Part shown: piece after piece, positions 15,443 through 22,697 of the stretch
Layout of the letters: every line of letters starts with the position of its first letter
How positions within the stretch are numbered: position 1 is the first letter of the stretch
Assembly: GCA_004558115.1 (NCBI GenBank)
Contig: SFDT01000029.1
Location: forward strand, 1-27,387
Direction of reading: 5' to 3'
DNA length: 27,387 nt
Source: Clostridiales bacterium
Lineage (GTDB): Bacteria > Bacillota > Clostridia > Oscillospirales > Oscillospiraceae
Made by a program: the position numbers and the translations under genes
The notes under the pieces: generated by a model
Seen by the model: the letters and a program-made list of their open reading frames with translations, nothing else
The model's database searches: none
Told to the model about the DNA's origin: nothing

Positions 15443-16030
15443 ATGCTATTGTTCGTGGATTGCTGCATCAGCCACCGGGGAGACCGCTCCCGCAGCCATG
15501 CCCTGTGCCAGGCGTTTTTGGAGGAGTTCAAGCGCACCCACCCGGCGGTGGACATCGAGACGGTGAATCTCCAGCGCATGGGGCTGCAGCCCTTCGACCA
15601 GTTCGCAACGGATGACCGCAATGCCCTGCGAAAGGTCCGCTCCTTTGATTCTCCTATCTTCAAGCTGGCCCGCCAGTTCAAACGGGCGGACCAGATCGTC
15701 ATCGGCGCGCCCCTGCGGGACCTGACCTTCCCGGCCATGCTGCGGGTGTACATTGAGTATATCTGCGTCCGGGAAGTGACCTATCACTATGAGGGACAGA
15801 CCTGCGTGGGCGACTGCATGGCCACGAAGCTGGCCTACCTCACCGTCAGCGGCGGCCCGGAGCCGGAGGAGAACCTGGGCGTGGAGTACTGGCGGCAGCT
15901 GTGCGAGCGCTTCGGCATCCGGCAGTACGACCATATTGCCGCCTACGGCCTGGACTTCGCGCCGGAAAAGACGGAGGAGATCATGGCCGAAGCCTGTGAA
16001 AAGGCCCGGGCCCTGGCAAGGACTTATTGA
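15443..16030 (+). CDS. Flavodoxin-fold NAD(P)H-dependent oxidoreductase
   Basis: A 195-aa protein of the flavodoxin-like NAD(P)H oxidoreductase group (azoreductase AzoR/quinone reductase-like). The N-terminal strand and loop (LLFVDCCISHRGDRSRSHAL) make the FMN phosphate site. ADQIVIGAPLRDLTFPAMLRVYIEYI corresponds to the conserved P-M-W/N-x-x-x-P-x-x-L-K-x-y-i-D stretch, and LTVSGGPEPEENLG to the later flavin loop. Such enzymes reduce quinones, azo compounds or nitro groups using FMN. The substrate is not predictable. It has AAGGAGGAG before the ATG and lies between mutL (62 bp) and miaA (19 bp) on the same strand. Confidence 0.82.
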   Translation: MLLFVDCCISHRGDRSRSHALCQAFLEEFKRTHPAVDIETVNLQRMGLQPFDQFATDDRNALRKVRSFDSPIFKLARQFKRADQIVIGAPLRDLTFPAMLRVYIEYICVREVTYHYEGQTCVGDCMATKLAYLTVSGGPEPEENLGVEYWRQLCERFGIRQYDHIAAYGLDFAPEKTEEIMAEACEKARALARTY

Positions 16031-16049
16031 TTCGGGAAGGAGGAGAACC

Positions 16050-16994
16050 ATGGCGCCGAAAATCGTCTGCGTGGTGGGACCCACCGCCTGCGGAAAAACC
16101 ACGCTGGGGGTCCTGCTGGCAAAGCGGTTTGACGGCGAGGTGGTCTCCGCCGATTCCATGCAGATCTACAAGGGGATGACCATCGGCACCGCCGCCCCCA
16201 GGTTGGCGGAGATGGACGGCGTGCCCCACCATATGGTGGCCGTGGCGGACCCGGCGGAGCAGTGGTCCGCCGCCCGGTACGCCGAAACCGCCATCCCCAT
16301 CATCGATGACATCCTGGCCCGGGAGAAGCTCCCCATCCTGGTGGGCGGCACGGGGCTGTGGCTGGACGCCGTGGTCCGGGGCCACGGCTTTGCCGGCGGC
16401 CACGCCGGCGGCGCCGTGCGGGCCGCGCTGCAAAAGCGCCTGGAGGCGGAGGGCATCGGCCCGCTGCTGGCGGAGCTGCGGCAGGTGGACCCCGCTGCGG
16501 CGGAGCGGCTCCATCCCGCCGACGAAAAGCGCATCCTCCGGGCCCTGGAGGTGTGGCTGGAGACGGGAAAGACCATCACCGCCCACAATGAGGAGACAAA
16601 GACGCTGCCGCCCCGGTACGACGCCGTGTGGATCGGACTGCGCTTCGCGGACCGGGAGGATATGAAGGCCCTCATCGACCGGCGGGTGGACGCCATGGTG
16701 GAGGAAGGCCTTCTGGACGAGGTGAAAGGGCTGCTGGAAAGCGGCCTGCCCCGGGAGGCCACGGCCCTCCAGGCCATCGGCTACAAAGAGTTTCTGGGGG
16801 TGCTGGAGGGGACCGCCACGGAGGCGGAGGCCATCGCGGAGGTAAAGCTCCGCTCCCGGCAGTACGCCAAGCGCCAGCTGACCTGGCTGCGGCGGAATCC
16901 GGACATCCACTGGATCGAATGGGAAAAAGAACGGGATTTTGGCCGGGCCTTACAGGTTTCGACGGAAATCCTGACGGCCGCGGGGGTATCCTAA
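16050..16994 (+). CDS. miaA: tRNA dimethylallyltransferase
   Basis: A 314-aa enzyme that transfers the dimethylallyl group from DMAPP to N6 of A37 in tRNAs reading UNN codons. Visible motifs: P-loop GPTACGKTT (10-18); DSMQIYKGM (35-43), with the catalytic Asp; the HHM motif in VPHHMVAVADP; VGGTGLWLDAVVRG; and the C-terminal RSRQYAKRQLTWLRRNPDIHW. The product is the substrate of MiaB, encoded about 10 kb upstream. I start at the ATG at 16050, which has AGGAGG 7 nt upstream; the open frame continues back into the oxidoreductase gene, where it is a shadow. hfq follows after 64 bp. Confidence 0.96.
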   Translation: MAPKIVCVVGPTACGKTTLGVLLAKRFDGEVVSADSMQIYKGMTIGTAAPRLAEMDGVPHHMVAVADPAEQWSAARYAETAIPIIDDILAREKLPILVGGTGLWLDAVVRGHGFAGGHAGGAVRAALQKRLEAEGIGPLLAELRQVDPAAAERLHPADEKRILRALEVWLETGKTITAHNEETKTLPPRYDAVWIGLRFADREDMKALIDRRVDAMVEEGLLDEVKGLLESGLPREATALQAIGYKEFLGVLEGTATEAEAIAEVKLRSRQYAKRQLTWLRRNPDIHWIEWEKERDFGRALQVSTEILTAAGVS

Positions 16995-17058
16995 CCCCAG
17001 GCGGACGGAAAAACATGGAAAACGTCCGACCCAAACAGAAAAAAGGAGCGGACATACC

Positions 17059-17289
17059 ATGGTGACAAAAGCGAATTTACAGGATCTCTTTTTGCTGCGG
17101 GCCCGGCGGGAGTCGGTACCGGTGACGCTGTTTTTGATGAACGGCTTCCAAATGCGGGGCGTCATCACCGGCTTTGACGCCTTCGTGGTGGTGCTGGACT
17201 CCGACGGCAGGCAGCAGGTAATCTATAAGCACGCCATCTCCACCATCGCGCCGGCGCGGCCGGTGGACCTGACGGACGACAATCCATGA
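17059..17289 (+). CDS. hfq: RNA-binding protein Hfq
   Basis: A 76-aa Sm-like RNA chaperone that forms hexamers and pairs small RNAs with mRNAs. Sm1 runs through PVTLFLMNGFQMRGVITGFDAFVVVL, and Sm2 is the diagnostic YKHAIST (56-62), with K57 and H58. Q8, which contacts U-rich RNA on the proximal face, is present in NLQDLFL. The C-terminal tail is short (about 12 residues), as in other Firmicutes. AAGGAG lies 11 nt before the ATG. The position after mutL and miaA copies the order in proteobacteria. Together with the hairpin-rich intergenic repeats in this window, Hfq means that structured small RNAs could have a chaperone here. Confidence 0.96.
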   Translation: MVTKANLQDLFLLRARRESVPVTLFLMNGFQMRGVITGFDAFVVVLDSDGRQQVIYKHAISTIAPARPVDLTDDNP

Positions 17290-17334
17290 CCGCGCTCCGG
17301 GGACGGCCCGGCGGCGCCGTGAGGTAATTTCCTG

Positions 17335-18594
17335 ATGAAAAACAGCTCTTTCGGTACAAAATGCTTGCTGCTGGCGGTGACGCTGGGCGTCCTGGCCTAT
17401 TTCGGCATCCAGGGCCTGCAATATCTCGGCGACCCGCTGACCACCACCCTGGCGTACAATTACCAGGTGGAGGAGGGCATGGACCTTTCCGGCTATGTGG
17501 TGCGCCGGGAGCAGGTGCTGGCGGATGAGGCCAGCGGCCTTCTGCGATTGCAGCGGTCGGAGGGGGAGAAGGTCAGCGCCGGCGGCACCGTGGCCCTGGT
17601 GTACGCGGACCAGGCCTCCCTGGACCGGCAGCGGGAGATCGACGAGCTGTCGGGCCGCATCGAGCAGCTGCAATTCGCCCAGGAGGCGTCTCTCGGGTCC
17701 GAGGTGTCGCTGAAGCTGGACGCCCAGATCATGCGCAGCCTCCTGGATTACCGGGCGGAGCTGGCGGCGGGACGGCTGGACAACGCCGAGGAGCATGAGA
17801 CGGAGCTGAAGTCCCTGGTGCTGAAGCGGGATTACACCTATTCCGACACGGAGGACCTGTCCGGCCAGATCGCGGAGCTCCAGAGCCAGCTGAAGGAGCT
17901 GAAGGCCCAGGCGGCCTCCTCTGTCCGGGCCGTCAAGGCGCCGGTGTCCGGTGTGTACTCCGCCGTGGTGGACGGCTACGAGACCGTCCTGACGCCGGGG
18001 CTGCTGGCGGATATGACGCCCTCCCAGCTCAATGCCGTTCAGGCGGATGAGACCCTCACCTCCCAGACGGGGAAGCTCATTCTGGGGGACAGCTGGTATT
18101 ATGCCGTCACCATGTCCGCCGGCCAGGCCAAGGCCCTCCGGGACAGCGGCGGCACCATGACGCTGCGCTTTGCCAAGGGCGTGGAGCAGGACCAGACGGT
18201 CACGCTGTACGCCGTGGGGCCGGAGGAGCAGGGCCGGGTGGTGGTGACCTTCCGGGGCGCGTACAACATGGCCCAGGTGACACTGCTGCGCCGGCAGAGC
18301 GCCCAGCTCATCTGGCGGACCGTCGCCGGCATCCGGGTGCCCAACGAGGCCCTCCGGGCCGCCAACACCAAGGTGGACCAGGAGGGGAACCGTACCGCGG
18401 TGGAGAGCCTGGGTGTCTACTGCGTGGTGGGCATGGAGGCCCGCTTCAAGCCGGTGGAGGTGCTGTACAGCGGCGACGGCTTTGTGCTGGTGCGGTCCAC
18501 GGCGGCCTCCGACCAGGAGAGCCTGCGGCTCCGCCCCGGCGACGAGATCATCATCAGCGCCAAAGACCTGTACGACGGAAAAGTCGTGGGATAA
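17335..18594 (+). CDS. HlyD-like membrane-anchored protein in division cluster
   Basis: A 419-aa protein with a single N-terminal membrane segment (about residues 8-27). It continues with a barrel-sandwich/lipoyl-like half (GYVVRREQVLADEASGLL, GEKVSAGGTVALVY), a coiled-coil hairpin (about 85-200), the second lipoyl half (VKAPVSGVYSAVVDGYE) and a beta-barrel-like C-terminal part. This is the architecture of HlyD/RND-type membrane fusion adaptors. There is no ABC or MFS exporter next to it. Instead it sits immediately before yggS, sepF and divIVA, so a role at the division site or cell wall is possible, but that is inference from position. The ATG at 17335 follows GAGGTAATTTCCTG. Confidence 0.8.
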   Translation: MKNSSFGTKCLLLAVTLGVLAYFGIQGLQYLGDPLTTTLAYNYQVEEGMDLSGYVVRREQVLADEASGLLRLQRSEGEKVSAGGTVALVYADQASLDRQREIDELSGRIEQLQFAQEASLGSEVSLKLDAQIMRSLLDYRAELAAGRLDNAEEHETELKSLVLKRDYTYSDTEDLSGQIAELQSQLKELKAQAASSVRAVKAPVSGVYSAVVDGYETVLTPGLLADMTPSQLNAVQADETLTSQTGKLILGDSWYYAVTMSAGQAKALRDSGGTMTLRFAKGVEQDQTVTLYAVGPEEQGRVVVTFRGAYNMAQVTLLRRQSAQLIWRTVAGIRVPNEALRAANTKVDQEGNRTAVESLGVYCVVGMEARFKPVEVLYSGDGFVLVRSTAASDQESLRLRPGDEIIISAKDLYDGKVVG

Positions 18595-18623
18595 AGAGAA
18601 ATGAATAAAAGGAAGTAAGAGCC

Positions 18624-19319
18624 ATGTCCATTGCAGAGAATATCGCCCAAGTCCGAACCAATATCGCCCAGGCCTGCGCCCAGGCGGGCCGGTCTCCGGA
18701 GGAGATCACCCTGGTGGGCGCCAGCAAAATGAACGACGCCGCCGCCTGCCGGGAGGCCATTGCCGCCGGCATCGACGCCCTGGGAGAAAACCGCGTCCAG
18801 GAGATGACCGCCAAATTGGCGGACAACGCCTACGACGGCGCGCCGCTGCACTTCATCGGCCACCTCCAGCGCAACAAGGTGAAGCAGGTGGTGGGCAAGG
18901 TGGCCCTCATCCAGTCCGTGGGCTCCATGGAGCTGCTGGAGGAGATCGAAAAGGTGGCCGCCAAGGAGCAGCTGGTCCAGGACATTTTGCTGGAGGTGAA
19001 CATCGGCCGGGAGGAGGCCAAAAGCGGCTTTGACCCGGACGCGGTGACCGCCGCCGCGGAGGCGGCGCTGTCCCTGCCCCATGTCCGGGTGCGGGGCCTC
19101 ATGACCATTCCTCCCGCGGATGCGGACCGGGACGCCAATATGCGGTATTTTCAGGAAGTGCAGGCACTTTATGTTGACATCAATACAAAATTGTTCCATA
19201 ATGAATTAAAGTGCCTCTCCATGGGCATGAGCGGCGATTATATGGATGCCATTCGCTGCGGAGCCACCATGGTCCGGGTGGGCACCGCTATTTTCGGCGC
19301 CCGCAATTACAACATCTGA
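18624..19319 (+). CDS. YggS/PLPHP-family pyridoxal-phosphate homeostasis protein
   Basis: A 231-aa single-domain alanine-racemase-fold PLP-binding protein. K35 in LVGASK is the PLP Schiff-base lysine. GENRVQEM, HFIGHLQRNK, SVGSMELLEEIEK, GLMTIPP and LSMGMSGDYMDAI are the expected PLPHP signatures, the last binding the PLP phosphate. The family regulates free PLP and amino-acid balance without known enzymatic turnover. It precedes sepF by 25 bp, matching the Firmicutes ylmE-sepF(ylmF)-divIVA gene order. AAGGAAG stands about 9 nt before the ATG. Confidence 0.95.
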   Translation: MSIAENIAQVRTNIAQACAQAGRSPEEITLVGASKMNDAAACREAIAAGIDALGENRVQEMTAKLADNAYDGAPLHFIGHLQRNKVKQVVGKVALIQSVGSMELLEEIEKVAAKEQLVQDILLEVNIGREEAKSGFDPDAVTAAAEAALSLPHVRVRGLMTIPPADADRDANMRYFQEVQALYVDINTKLFHNELKCLSMGMSGDYMDAIRCGATMVRVGTAIFGARNYNI

Positions 19320-19344
19320 AACACTCCAACGAGGAGGCTTTGCC

Positions 19345-19782
19345 ATGAGCATCATTGACGAACTGAAAAAATGGACCCATCCTTATGAGGACGAGGATGA
19401 GGAGTTTGAGGATTTTGAGGAGCCGCCCCGCCGGGAGCCCGCCTTTGACGACCGGAAGACCCGGGTGGAGGACCGCCGCAACAAGGTGGTGAACATCCAC
19501 GCCACCACCCAGCTGAAGGTGGTGCTGGTGAAGCCGGAGCGGTTTGAAAACGCCTCCGAGATCGCCGACAACCTGAAGGACAAGCGGACCGTGGTGCTGA
19601 ACCTGGAGTCCACCAACAAGGATGTGGCCCGCCGCCTCATCGACTTTTTGTCCGGCGTGGCCTACGCCGGCGAGGGCAAGATCAAGAAGGTGGCCGCCAA
19701 TACATACCTCATCACGCCCTACTCCGTGGACATCGAGGGCGACCTCATCGACGAGCTGGAAAACAACGGTCTCTATTTTTAA
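19345..19782 (+). CDS. sepF: Cell division protein SepF
   Basis: A 145-aa protein that anchors FtsZ to the membrane and bundles its filaments in Gram-positives. The N-terminal short helix (MSIIDELKKW) is the membrane-targeting segment. It is followed by an acidic linker (about 16-35) and the conserved SepF core (KVVLVKPERFENASEIADNL, VVLNLESTNKDVARRLIDFLSGVAYA, then KIKKVAANTYLITPYSV). GAGGAGG lies about 8 nt before the ATG at 19345; the open frame extends upstream only as a shadow inside yggS. divIVA follows after 36 bp. Confidence 0.95.
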   Translation: MSIIDELKKWTHPYEDEDEEFEDFEEPPRREPAFDDRKTRVEDRRNKVVNIHATTQLKVVLVKPERFENASEIADNLKDKRTVVLNLESTNKDVARRLIDFLSGVAYAGEGKIKKVAANTYLITPYSVDIEGDLIDELENNGLYF

Positions 19783-19818
19783 AAGAATAGAGAAAGCACA
19801 CAGGGGGGATTTTGCGTT

Positions 19819-20511
19819 ATGCTGACACCGCAGGAAGTTTCGACCCACGCCTTTACCAAGGCGGTCATGGGCGGCTACAATATGGCCATGGTGGATGAGT
19901 TCCTGGACGAGCTCACCGACGATTACACGGCGCTGTACAAGGAAAACGCCGCGCTGAAGGCCAAGCTGAAGGTCCTGGTGGAGAAGGTGGAGGATTACCG
20001 CGCCACGGAGGACTCCATGCGGGCCACGCTGCTGACCGCCCAGAAGATGGCGGATTCCATCGTCCGGGAGGCGGAGGCCAAGCGGGACGAGATCATGAAC
20101 CAGGCGGAGACCCAGGCTCAGGAGAAGATCGCCCAGCTGCGCCGGGAGATCGGCGAGTCGGAGGACCGCCTGCGCCAGGGCCAGCAGGAGCTGGCGAAGT
20201 TCATTGCCGCCAGCCGGGATATCTGCAATCAGCAGCTGGCGTATCTGGACCAGCTGCCCCAGCTGCCGGTGGAGCAGCCCGCCGCTCCCGCCGCGGAGGA
20301 GAAGGCCCAGGAGATCGAGGAAAATGTCCTGGCTGCCTTTGCCCAGCAGGATGTGGAGGAAGCGGAGGAGATCACGGAGGAGCCCGCCCCGGCGGATGAT
20401 TATCCCGAGGGCGATCCCTTTGCCCGGGAGGAGCCGGAGGTGTCCGAGCCCACCCGCCGCATCAACATCAACGACCTGAAGTTTGGCCGCAACTATAAGG
20501 GCGGCGAATAA
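19819..20511 (+). CDS. divIVA: DivIVA-family cell-pole/septum protein
   Basis: A 230-aa protein with the N-terminal DivIVA lipid-binding motif: MLTPQEVSTHAFTKAVMGGYNM, by position 1-22, with the FTKAV..GYN pattern and following VDEFLDEL. A long coiled coil runs from about residue 28 to 140. The C-terminal third is acidic and Pro/Ala-rich and looks disordered, ending in ININDLKFGRNYKGGE. DivIVA collects at curved membranes and recruits division or wall-synthesis partners. It is the last gene of the yggS-sepF-divIVA block, with a terminator 6 bp after the stop codon. The ribosome binding site is GGGGGG, about 9-10 nt before the ATG. Confidence 0.94.
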   Translation: MLTPQEVSTHAFTKAVMGGYNMAMVDEFLDELTDDYTALYKENAALKAKLKVLVEKVEDYRATEDSMRATLLTAQKMADSIVREAEAKRDEIMNQAETQAQEKIAQLRREIGESEDRLRQGQQELAKFIAASRDICNQQLAYLDQLPQLPVEQPAAPAAEEKAQEIEENVLAAFAQQDVEEAEEITEEPAPADDYPEGDPFAREEPEVSEPTRRININDLKFGRNYKGGE

Positions 20512-20517
20512 ACCATG

Positions 20518-20546
20518 AAAAGCGGCTCAACATGAGCCGCTTTTTT
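20518..20546 (+). terminator. Rho-independent terminator after divIVA
   Basis: An 11-bp stem AAAAGCGGCTC (20518-20528) pairs with GAGCCGCTTTT over a 5-nt loop, ending in TTTTTT (20541-20546). It overlaps nothing but lies only 16 bp before the ATG of the HAD gene, leaving no room for a new promoter. The HAD gene must therefore depend on readthrough. Confidence 0.88.
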
Positions 20547-20561
20547 CGCAGGAGGAACAGC

Positions 20562-21443
20562 ATGGACAAGCAGCGGCCCATCGTGGCGTTTCTTTACGAT
20601 TTTGACAAGACCCTCTGCACCACAGACATGGAGGATTATGCCTTTATCCCCAGCCTGGGCATGACGCCCCGGGAATTCTGGTCCGTGGCCAACGGCTTCG
20701 GCCACGCCAACCGTATGGACGGCATTCTGGCCTATATGTACACCATGATCCAGGAGTCGGAAAAGCGGCACCTGCCCTTCACCCGGGAGAGCCTGCGGGA
20801 GATGGGCCGGGACATCGTGCTGTTTCCCGGCGTGCAGGAGTGGTTCGGCCGCATCAACGCCTTCGGCGACAGCCAGGGAGTCCAGGTGGAGCACTACATC
20901 ATCTCCTCCGGCCTGCGGGAGATCATTGAGGGCTCCTCCATCAGCGGGGAATTCAAGGAGATCTACGCCAGCGAGTTTTACTATGACGAGGCGGGCAAGC
21001 CCGTCTGGCCCAAGCTGACGGTCAACTTCACCGCCAAGACCCAGTTCGTCTACCGCATCAACAAGGGCGTGCTGGATGTGTCCGATGACAAGACTCTCAA
21101 CGACTCCATGCCGGACGACAGCAAGCGGGTGCCCTTCACCAACATGGTCTACATGGGGGACGGCCTTTCCGATGTGCCCTGCATGAAGATGATGCGGGCC
21201 TACGGCGGCCAGGCCATTGCTGTGTACCAGGAGAGCAACCGCATGGGCGTGGAGGACCTGCTGGCCAAGGGCCGGGTGGACTTCATCTTCCCGGCGGATT
21301 ACTCCGAGGGCACCGCCCTGGACCAGACGGTGAAGAACATCATCCGGAAAATGGCCATTGCCGATCGGCTGTGGAATGAGAACGCCCAGCAGCTGCGCAC
21401 CATCGGCGGTGATGTGCTGCCGGACCAGGTGGGGCTGTTTTGA
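20562..21443 (+). CDS. HAD-superfamily phosphatase (phosphoserine phosphatase-like)
   Basis: A 293-aa haloacid dehalogenase-fold hydrolase. Motif I is FLYDFDKTL, with nucleophile D13 and acid/base D15. A helical cap follows (residues about 30-110). Motif II is in HYIISSGLREII, and motif IV is YMGDGLSDVPCMKMM, with the Mg-binding Asp residues. The DFDKT form and the GDGLSD pattern resemble the phosphoserine-phosphatase-like HAD group. The real substrate is unknown. The ATG at 20562 has AGGAGG 6 nt upstream; the open frame to 20532 runs through the terminator and is not used. No own promoter is visible between the divIVA terminator and the start. Confidence 0.85.
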   Translation: MDKQRPIVAFLYDFDKTLCTTDMEDYAFIPSLGMTPREFWSVANGFGHANRMDGILAYMYTMIQESEKRHLPFTRESLREMGRDIVLFPGVQEWFGRINAFGDSQGVQVEHYIISSGLREIIEGSSISGEFKEIYASEFYYDEAGKPVWPKLTVNFTAKTQFVYRINKGVLDVSDDKTLNDSMPDDSKRVPFTNMVYMGDGLSDVPCMKMMRAYGGQAIAVYQESNRMGVEDLLAKGRVDFIFPADYSEGTALDQTVKNIIRKMAIADRLWNENAQQLRTIGGDVLPDQVGLF

Positions 21444-21481
21444 AAGAAGGGCTGCCAGGGGGCGGCCTTTCTTTTTTGGGC

Positions 21482-21827
21482 GACAGCCATGATGATGGCT
21501 GGGCATATGCGACCCATTTCTCTCACCGAGAGAAACGGGTCGCCCCCAAAGAGAGGCCAGGGGGAAACCCTTTCGGCTGGGTTTCCCCCTGGACCCCTTT
21601 CCTGAACGACCAGAAGGAAGGGGCTCCATCCCCGGAGCAGCAGCGGGGCCAAAGGTAAGGCGCTTCGATAAGCACCCCGGAATTTGCGGAAGCGTCACAA
21701 CTTGCGGCTTGAAGGCTGGATGATTGCCAAGGTGCAGCGCACCCGGATGAGACCTGGCAGGTTTTATCCGGTCGTGGCTTTCAACCGTCCGCATCCCCAA
21801 ACTTGCCCGAACGGGCAAGTTTGGACG
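21482..21827. repeat. Dispersed hairpin-rich non-coding repeat, copy 2
   Basis: About 346 bp, the second copy of the element at 8010-8378, directly repeated 13.5 kb away. Hairpins kept in both copies: 21484-21490/21495-21501; 21509-21524/21528-21543 (16 bp, one mismatch); 21557-21570/21579-21592 (14 bp, perfect here, one mismatch in copy 1); 21797-21809/21812-21824 (13 bp, perfect). The 11-bp arm of copy 1 near 8132-8158 is missing because 20 nt are absent. It fills the gap between the HAD gene and the XRE-MBOAT operon. Confidence 0.9.
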
Positions 21828-21936
21828 AAGCGGCTTTTTCTTCCACCGTGCACGGCGCATTCTTTTTCGCCAAGACGAAAAAGAATGGGGGGTGCATTCC
21901 CGGCCTGGAAACCAGCCGAATTTCCCTCAAAATCTA
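21828..21936. other. Copy-specific tail after repeat copy 2
   Basis: No gene seen. A perfect 12-bp hairpin (CATTCTTTTTCG, 21858-21869, with 21876-21887) is followed by ATGGGGGGTGCA (21885-21896). The same closing motif occurs after copy 1 at 8501-8512, although the sequence between differs. The remainder is ordinary AT-richer sequence leading into a promoter. Confidence 0.6.
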
Positions 21937-21965
21937 TTTACAATCCGTAGCCTTTTTGCTAAACT
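21937..21965 (+). promoter_or_regulatory. Promoter of the XRE-MBOAT-SGNH operon
   Basis: TTTACA (21937-21942), 17-bp spacer, TAAACT (21960-21965), 47 bp before the ATG at 22013. It lies just outside the repeat element, in AT-rich sequence. Confidence 0.65.
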
Positions 21966-22012
21966 ATACCCTGCGTATTAAAAAGAAACCCCAGTTTTAA
22001 AGGAGAGAGACC

Positions 22013-22696
22013 ATGGCTTCCACATCTGAATTTTCCCGCACCCTGTCCCTGCTGCGGCAGGAACGGGGCGTATCTCAGCGCACCGCCGCCAGCGACCTGG
22101 GCATCTCCCAGGCCCTTTTGAGCCACTATGAAAACGGCATCCGGGAGCCGGGCCTTTCCTTCGTGGTGAAGGCCTGCGACTATTACCACGTCTCCGCCGA
22201 CTTCATCCTGGGCCGCACTTTGTCCCGGGACGGCAGTATGCTCAGCTCCGAGGAGGTCCTGGGGGCGGCGGAGCCCGGCAACATCCTCCAGGGCAGCGTC
22301 CTGGCCACCCTCCAGAGCAAGCTCCTCTCCGGCGCCGTGGGGGTGCTGTTCGGCCTTTTGGGCAAGCTGGGGGACAAGGCCGCCATCAACGCGGCGGCGG
22401 CCTATCTGGGCGGCGCCGTGTACCAGCTCTACCGCCACCTGTACCGTGCCGCCGGGGCCAACGAGGCCTACTTTGCCCTGGACCCCGCCGCCTGCACCAT
22501 GGGCACCGCCGACGCGGACATGAAGCTGGAGGAGGTGCGCTACGCCCGGGCGCTGCGGGCCCAGGCCGCCAAGAAGGCGGAATTCCCGGACCTGTCGCCG
22601 GAGGCGCTGGCCAGCAATTATCCCGGCCGCTGCCAGAGTCTGACCCAGGTGCTCAGCACCGCCGACGCCCGGCTGAATGCCCTGACGGAGAAGTGA
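22013..22696 (+). CDS. XRE-family transcriptional regulator with C-terminal helical domain
   Basis: A 227-aa protein. The N-terminal 70 residues form an XRE HTH: FSRTLSLLRQERGVSQRTAAS, recognition helix around GISQALLSHYENGIREPG, then FVVKACDYYHVSADFILGRT. The rest is helical. It has a fairly hydrophobic middle (about residues 105-150, LLSGAVGVLFGLLGKLGDKAAINAAAA region) and a soluble end; no effector fold is recognised. A strong AAAGGAGAGAGACC precedes the ATG. The MBOAT gene starts 1 bp after its stop codon, so it probably regulates, and is co-translated with, the following acyltransferase unit. Confidence 0.85.
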   Translation: MASTSEFSRTLSLLRQERGVSQRTAASDLGISQALLSHYENGIREPGLSFVVKACDYYHVSADFILGRTLSRDGSMLSSEEVLGAAEPGNILQGSVLATLQSKLLSGAVGVLFGLLGKLGDKAAINAAAAYLGGAVYQLYRHLYRAAGANEAYFALDPAACTMGTADADMKLEEVRYARALRAQAAKKAEFPDLSPEALASNYPGRCQSLTQVLSTADARLNALTEK

Positions 22697-22697
22697 T

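Noticed and set aside
16995..17058. Possible leader hairpin upstream of hfq (CGGACG...CGTCCG)
   Set aside because: Only 6-7 bp with a loop of about 16 nt and no T-run; too weak to call a regulatory structure from one sequence.
20493..21860. Long minus-strand open frame (455 aa) crossing repeat copy 2 and the HAD gene; a similar one at 7965-8576 crosses copy 1
   Set aside because: The two frames share a stretch only because the DNA repeat is shared. Differences between copies change amino acids (for example Tyr/His, Thr/Ala, Pro/Leu), and the 20-nt indel shifts the frame, so there is no sign of protein selection. The rest lies antisense to a clear HAD gene.
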